Shown: positions 7,329-9,487 of the stretch, piece after piece
Position numbering within the stretch: the first letter of the stretch is position 1
Layout: the number at the start of each line of letters is the position of its first letter
Assembly: GCA_964424455.1 (NCBI GenBank)
Contig: CAYRJA010000112.1
Location: 1-9,487, forward strand
DNA: 9,487 bases
Direction: 5' to 3'
From: CAYRJA01 sp964424455
GTDB lineage: Bacteria; Bacteroidota; Bacteroidia; Chitinophagales; UBA10324
Program-made: the position numbers and the translations under genes
Notes under the pieces: generated by a model
Told to the model about the DNA's origin: nothing
Databases searched by the model: none
What the model saw: the letters and a program-made list of their open reading frames with translations, nothing else

Positions 7329-7363
7329 TGCCTGTCCGATTGTGAAGAATAATTCCGAAACAA

Positions 7364-7371
7364 TACTTTTG
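7364..7371 (+). promoter_or_regulatory. -7 element upstream of the small lipoprotein/redox gene pair
   Basis: TACTTTTG fits TAnnTTTG, with a TTG at 7340-7342 as a possible -33 core (21-bp spacing). It ends 14 nt before the GTG at 7386, implying a leader of under ten nucleotides. It would drive both the lipoprotein gene and the redox gene at 7640. Confidence 0.5.
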
Positions 7372-7385
7372 TTAAAAAAATAGCC

Positions 7386-7613
7386 GTGATTAAAAAAATC
7401 GCTTCTTTACTTCTGATAATTACTATTACTTCTACTATGTTCTCTTGCAAGAAGAATTATGTGTGCTCTTGCAGCTATACAGACAGCACTAATGTTACAC
7501 ATGAATTTCCCAATGTCATTATTTATCAGACTAATCAAAAAGCTAAAGATGAGTGCTCTAACAGGCAAAATGTTTTCTATCAATATCCCTTTACTACCTG
7601 CGTACTTAAATAA
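7386..7613 (+). CDS. Small cysteine-containing lipoprotein (75 aa)
   Basis: The N-terminus MIKKIASLLLIITITSTMFSC is a clear lipoprotein signal peptide: two Lys, a hydrophobic core, and a lipobox with Cys21 as the lipidated residue. The mature part is only 55 residues and carries four further cysteines (C27, C29, C57, C72), the first two as CSC, enough for two disulfides. The start is GTG at 7386; no in-frame ATG lies upstream and the only nearby ATG (residue 18) would destroy the signal peptide. It belongs to a loose class of short Bacteroidota lipoproteins with a C-x-C near the N-terminus; no function is known to me. The next gene, a membrane redox protein, starts 26 nt downstream with no terminator between, so the two are probably co-transcribed. 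Confidence 0.75.
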   Translation: MIKKIASLLLIITITSTMFSCKKNYVCSCSYTDSTNVTHEFPNVIIYQTNQKAKDECSNRQNVFYQYPFTTCVLK

Positions 7614-7639
7614 CATTAATATCCGACAGGAACTATCCG

Positions 7640-8578
7640 ATGAAATCATTACTGAGTAAAATATTCAGTTCATTTATTCGCATATTGGTTGGAGCAGTGT
7701 TTTTGTACTCTGCATATACCAAACTTTTTCCGGTAGAATATTTTGAATACACTTTTGTTGACCTTGGTTTTGCCAATTGGTACTCTGCTCCTTTTCTTGC
7801 ACGGATTCTTATCGGTATAGAAGCGTTTACAGGGTTAGTTCTCCTTTTTCAAATCAGGATAAAAAGATTTTCCATTCCACTCGCTGCGGTCTTACTTATT
7901 ATTTTTTGCGTTCATCTTGCAGGACAAATAATTATTAATGGCAATGAAGGAAATTGCGGATGTTTTGGCAACCAGTTAATGATGACTCCGCTTCAAGCGC
8001 TGATAAAAAATATAGTGTTGCTGGTGTTACTGTTTATTGCTTATCGTCTTTATTCTGAAAATGATGGACTGCAATTACCGAAATGGCTCATTACTGTAAC
8101 AGCGCTTTTGACTTTATCTGTTCCTTTTATTCTGAATCCCGTTGACCTTTCTGTTTCCGTTAGGCATGATGATAAGGCGCTAAATTATCCGCTTGATGTA
8201 CATTGGCTCTACGAGAATCCAAACGATAAATCGCCTGAAGTTAATCTTGAAAAAGGTAAACATATTATAGCATTTTTCAGTGTGGAATGTTCGCATTGCA
8301 AACTTGCGGCATATAAACTTCATGTAATGTATAAACGGAATTCTTCTTTACCCATAATAATGGTTCTGAACGGCGATAAAAGTGAATTGCCGGTATTCTT
8401 CAATGAAACAAAGTCTGAAAATATTCCTTATGTTCTTTTCAAAGGTCAGGACTATTTAAAGATGAGTGGACCTACTCTGCCTGCTATCTATTGGATAAAA
8501 GATGGTATTGTAGTTAACAAAATTAATTATATGCAACTTAGCCAGGAGGAGATTGAGAAGTGGTTGTCAGAGAAATAA
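7640..8578 (+). CDS. MauE/DoxX-family membrane protein fused to a periplasmic thioredoxin-like domain
   Basis: Two-part envelope redox protein of 312 residues. The N-terminal half is a MauE/DoxX-like bundle with hydrophobic helices at about 12-30, 52-72, 77-97, 119-137 and 148-166, opening with the typical RILVGAVFLYSAYTKLFP. A CGCFG motif (C106, C108) sits in the loop before helix 4, as in redox-active MauE/DoxX relatives. The C-terminal half (about 185-312) resembles a thioredoxin fold: strand HIIAFFSVECSHC with the active-site pair C217/C220, then a cis-Pro-like TLPA (P281), and a final helix SQEEIEKWLSEK. Likely role: moving electrons across the inner membrane to or from periplasmic thiols. 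It follows the Cys-containing lipoprotein at a 26-nt spacing, which suggests a shared operon. The similar Bacteroidota family is often named BT_3928-like. Direction of electron flow and substrate are unknown. Confidence 0.85.
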   Translation: MKSLLSKIFSSFIRILVGAVFLYSAYTKLFPVEYFEYTFVDLGFANWYSAPFLARILIGIEAFTGLVLLFQIRIKRFSIPLAAVLLIIFCVHLAGQIIINGNEGNCGCFGNQLMMTPLQALIKNIVLLVLLFIAYRLYSENDGLQLPKWLITVTALLTLSVPFILNPVDLSVSVRHDDKALNYPLDVHWLYENPNDKSPEVNLEKGKHIIAFFSVECSHCKLAAYKLHVMYKRNSSLPIIMVLNGDKSELPVFFNETKSENIPYVLFKGQDYLKMSGPTLPAIYWIKDGIVVNKINYMQLSQEEIEKWLSEK

Positions 8579-8725
8579 TATCATATCTATTATTGTAACT
8601 ATGGGTTTATTATATTTACAGCCCTTGTAAAAGCAAAATCAATTTTTCAATAAGATTAAGAGTAGTTCTTATTAAAACCTATTTAGTAGAAAATAATTTT
8701 TCAAAACATTAAAAATCTAAACATA

Positions 8726-9396
8726 ATGGAAACAATCTCAAGACACATCAAAAAGACATTGACAGTTCTATTAGTAGTATCGCTTTTTGCATCCTGTAGT
8801 AAAACAGGTCCGGAAGGACCAGTAGGTCCAGCAGGGGCACAAGGACCTGCCGGTACTGCGGAGAAGTAGGACCAAAAGGGAAAACAGGGGCACAGGGACC
8901 TATGGGTAATGCAAATGTTTGGTCCACTGGTTGGAAAACCTATAGTAACAGTGAGTGGGCTACAGGATACGGTGCAGGAGATATCAATCTTGGTTACTCT
9001 AGTGATTTAGGTGGTTATTATACTTATCTCTATTCTGTAAAGGATAGCATAGATAAAGGTGGAGTGGTGCTTGTATATGGAAAAGTACCCAGCACAGATA
9101 GTTCAGGTACGGTATGTCTGTTACCATTTAAGAAACCTGTTTCGGGTGGAGGTAAAAGTGGTACAGTCGAATTTCGCTTTGGCTATAATAATAATCCGAA
9201 GTATGCAGAATGGCTCCTGGGTTGTGCAGTATTAATTAGCGGTACATGGGATGAGAATTATATAAAAAACACTTTTCTGCCTAAAGTACAATTTTGTTCT
9301 ATTTTCATCAATGCGTCAAATTTGAGAACCTCATCGCCTGCTCCCGATTACTCTGATTATCATGCGGTATGCAAGTATTATGGATTACAGGAATAA
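8726..9396 (+). pseudogene. Collagen-like (Gly-X-Y) lipoprotein with an apparent one-base frameshift
   Basis: The first frame begins METISRHIKKTLTVLLVV and has the lipobox LFASC (Cys24), then GPEGPVGPAGAQGPAGT, and hits TAG at 8867-8869. Adding one base at about 8855-8861 restores a continuous collagen-like run: GTA-GEV-GPK-GKT-GAQ-GPM-GNA, after which the second frame runs without a stop to 9396. The repaired product would be 223 residues: signal peptide, about 12 Gly-X-Y triplets, then a roughly 160-residue domain (NVWSTGWKTY to KYYGLQE) rich in Gly, Tyr and Ser. This layout is common among Bacteroidota surface lipoproteins. As written, translation gives only a 47-residue stub; the segment from ATG 8902 lacks a signal peptide and is unlikely to be an independent gene. 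A sequencing or assembly error is as likely as true inactivation. Confidence 0.8.
8807..8913 (+). repeat. Collagen-like Gly-X-Y coding repeat
   Basis: G-rich codon triplets encode Gly-X-Y units across the frameshift. A near-identical 15-mer, GGGGCACAAGGACCT (8834-8848) and GGGGCACAGGGACCT (8887-8901), recurs at 53 nt. In an intact reading frame the spacing would be 54 nt (18 residues), which independently supports one missing base between the copies. Confidence 0.8.
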
Positions 9397-9465
9397 AAGA
9401 GCCAAGCAGTTTCAATGTGCGGTAATGTGTTTTTAAACCCAAATTATTCAATAGAACCACCAATC

Positions 9466-9482
9466 CTAATGACGGTCATTAG
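9466..9482. promoter_or_regulatory. Perfect 17-bp palindrome near the right edge, possible operator
   Basis: CTAATGAC-G-GTCATTAG: two exact 8-bp inverted arms around a single G. An ATG at 9485-9487, the last three bases of the window, could start the next gene. A site like this so close to a start would suit a dimeric helix-turn-helix repressor, but neither the gene nor a regulator is visible. No T-run follows within the window, so terminator function cannot be judged. Confidence 0.4.
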
Positions 9483-9487
9483 AAATG

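Noticed and set aside
7459..7659. 66-codon plus-strand frame overlapping the small lipoprotein and running into the redox gene
   Set aside because: It is the +1 frame of the lipoprotein gene; the lipoprotein frame has a clear signal peptide and lipobox, whereas this one has no signal, motif or promoter.
8611..8618. TATATTTA as a -7 promoter element for the collagen-like gene
   Set aside because: The last base departs from TAnnTTTG, the only nearby TTG is too close for normal spacing, and it would leave a leader of about 100 nt with no other support.
8649..8673. AATAAGA / TCTTATT inverted repeat with an 11-nt loop, considered as a terminator after the redox gene
   Set aside because: Stem is seven bp and mostly A/T, and no T-tract follows on either strand; likely chance in an AT-rich gap.
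8902..9396. Separate 164-codon gene starting at ATG 8902
   Set aside because: The ATG is the Met of a GPM triplet within the collagen-like repeat, the upstream frame continues the same repeat, and there is no signal peptide; it is the 3' part of the frameshifted lipoprotein gene.

Overview
The window looks like chromosomal sequence from a member of the Bacteroidota, probably a Chitinophagales- or Flavobacteriia-like lineage. The signs are a type III glutamine synthetase, a PUR/DUF3276 nucleic-acid-binding protein, short lipoproteins with Bacteroidota-style lipoboxes, repeated TAnnTTTG (-7) promoter elements, A/T-rich leaders without convincing Shine-Dalgarno sequences, and a collagen-like lipoprotein of a type common in this phylum. 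No tRNA, rRNA, CRISPR array, insertion sequence or phage gene is visible.

Left end (1-1215). A minus-strand gene runs off the left edge. Diverging from it is the 5' end of proC (pyrroline-5-carboxylate reductase). After about 40 codons proC runs, through an A-rich junction near 391-412, into the C-terminal half of an unrelated multi-spanning membrane protein that has no start of its own. This is either a real deletion or rearrangement or an assembly chimera. The stretch is visibly more AT-rich than what follows.

Middle (1382-7328). Four intact housekeeping-type genes lie on the plus strand, each apparently a separate transcription unit with its own TAnnTTTG element: glnN (glutamine synthetase III), a type I half-size ABC exporter, a PUR-family protein with a GTG start, and ychF (Obg-like ATPase). 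A strong intrinsic terminator separates the PUR gene from ychF.

Right end (7386-9487). A 75-residue Cys-containing lipoprotein with a GTG start is followed 26 nt later by a MauE/DoxX-like membrane protein fused to a periplasmic thioredoxin-like domain. They look like a two-gene envelope redox unit. Next is a collagen-like (Gly-X-Y) lipoprotein interrupted by an apparent one-base deletion inside its repeat. The window ends with a perfect 17-bp palindrome just before a possible start codon at 9485.

I found no convincing new multi-gene system. The observations most worth checking are the proC/membrane-protein junction, the collagen-gene frameshift, the lipoprotein/redox pair, the SSB-like tail of the PUR protein, and the very short apparent 5' leaders.
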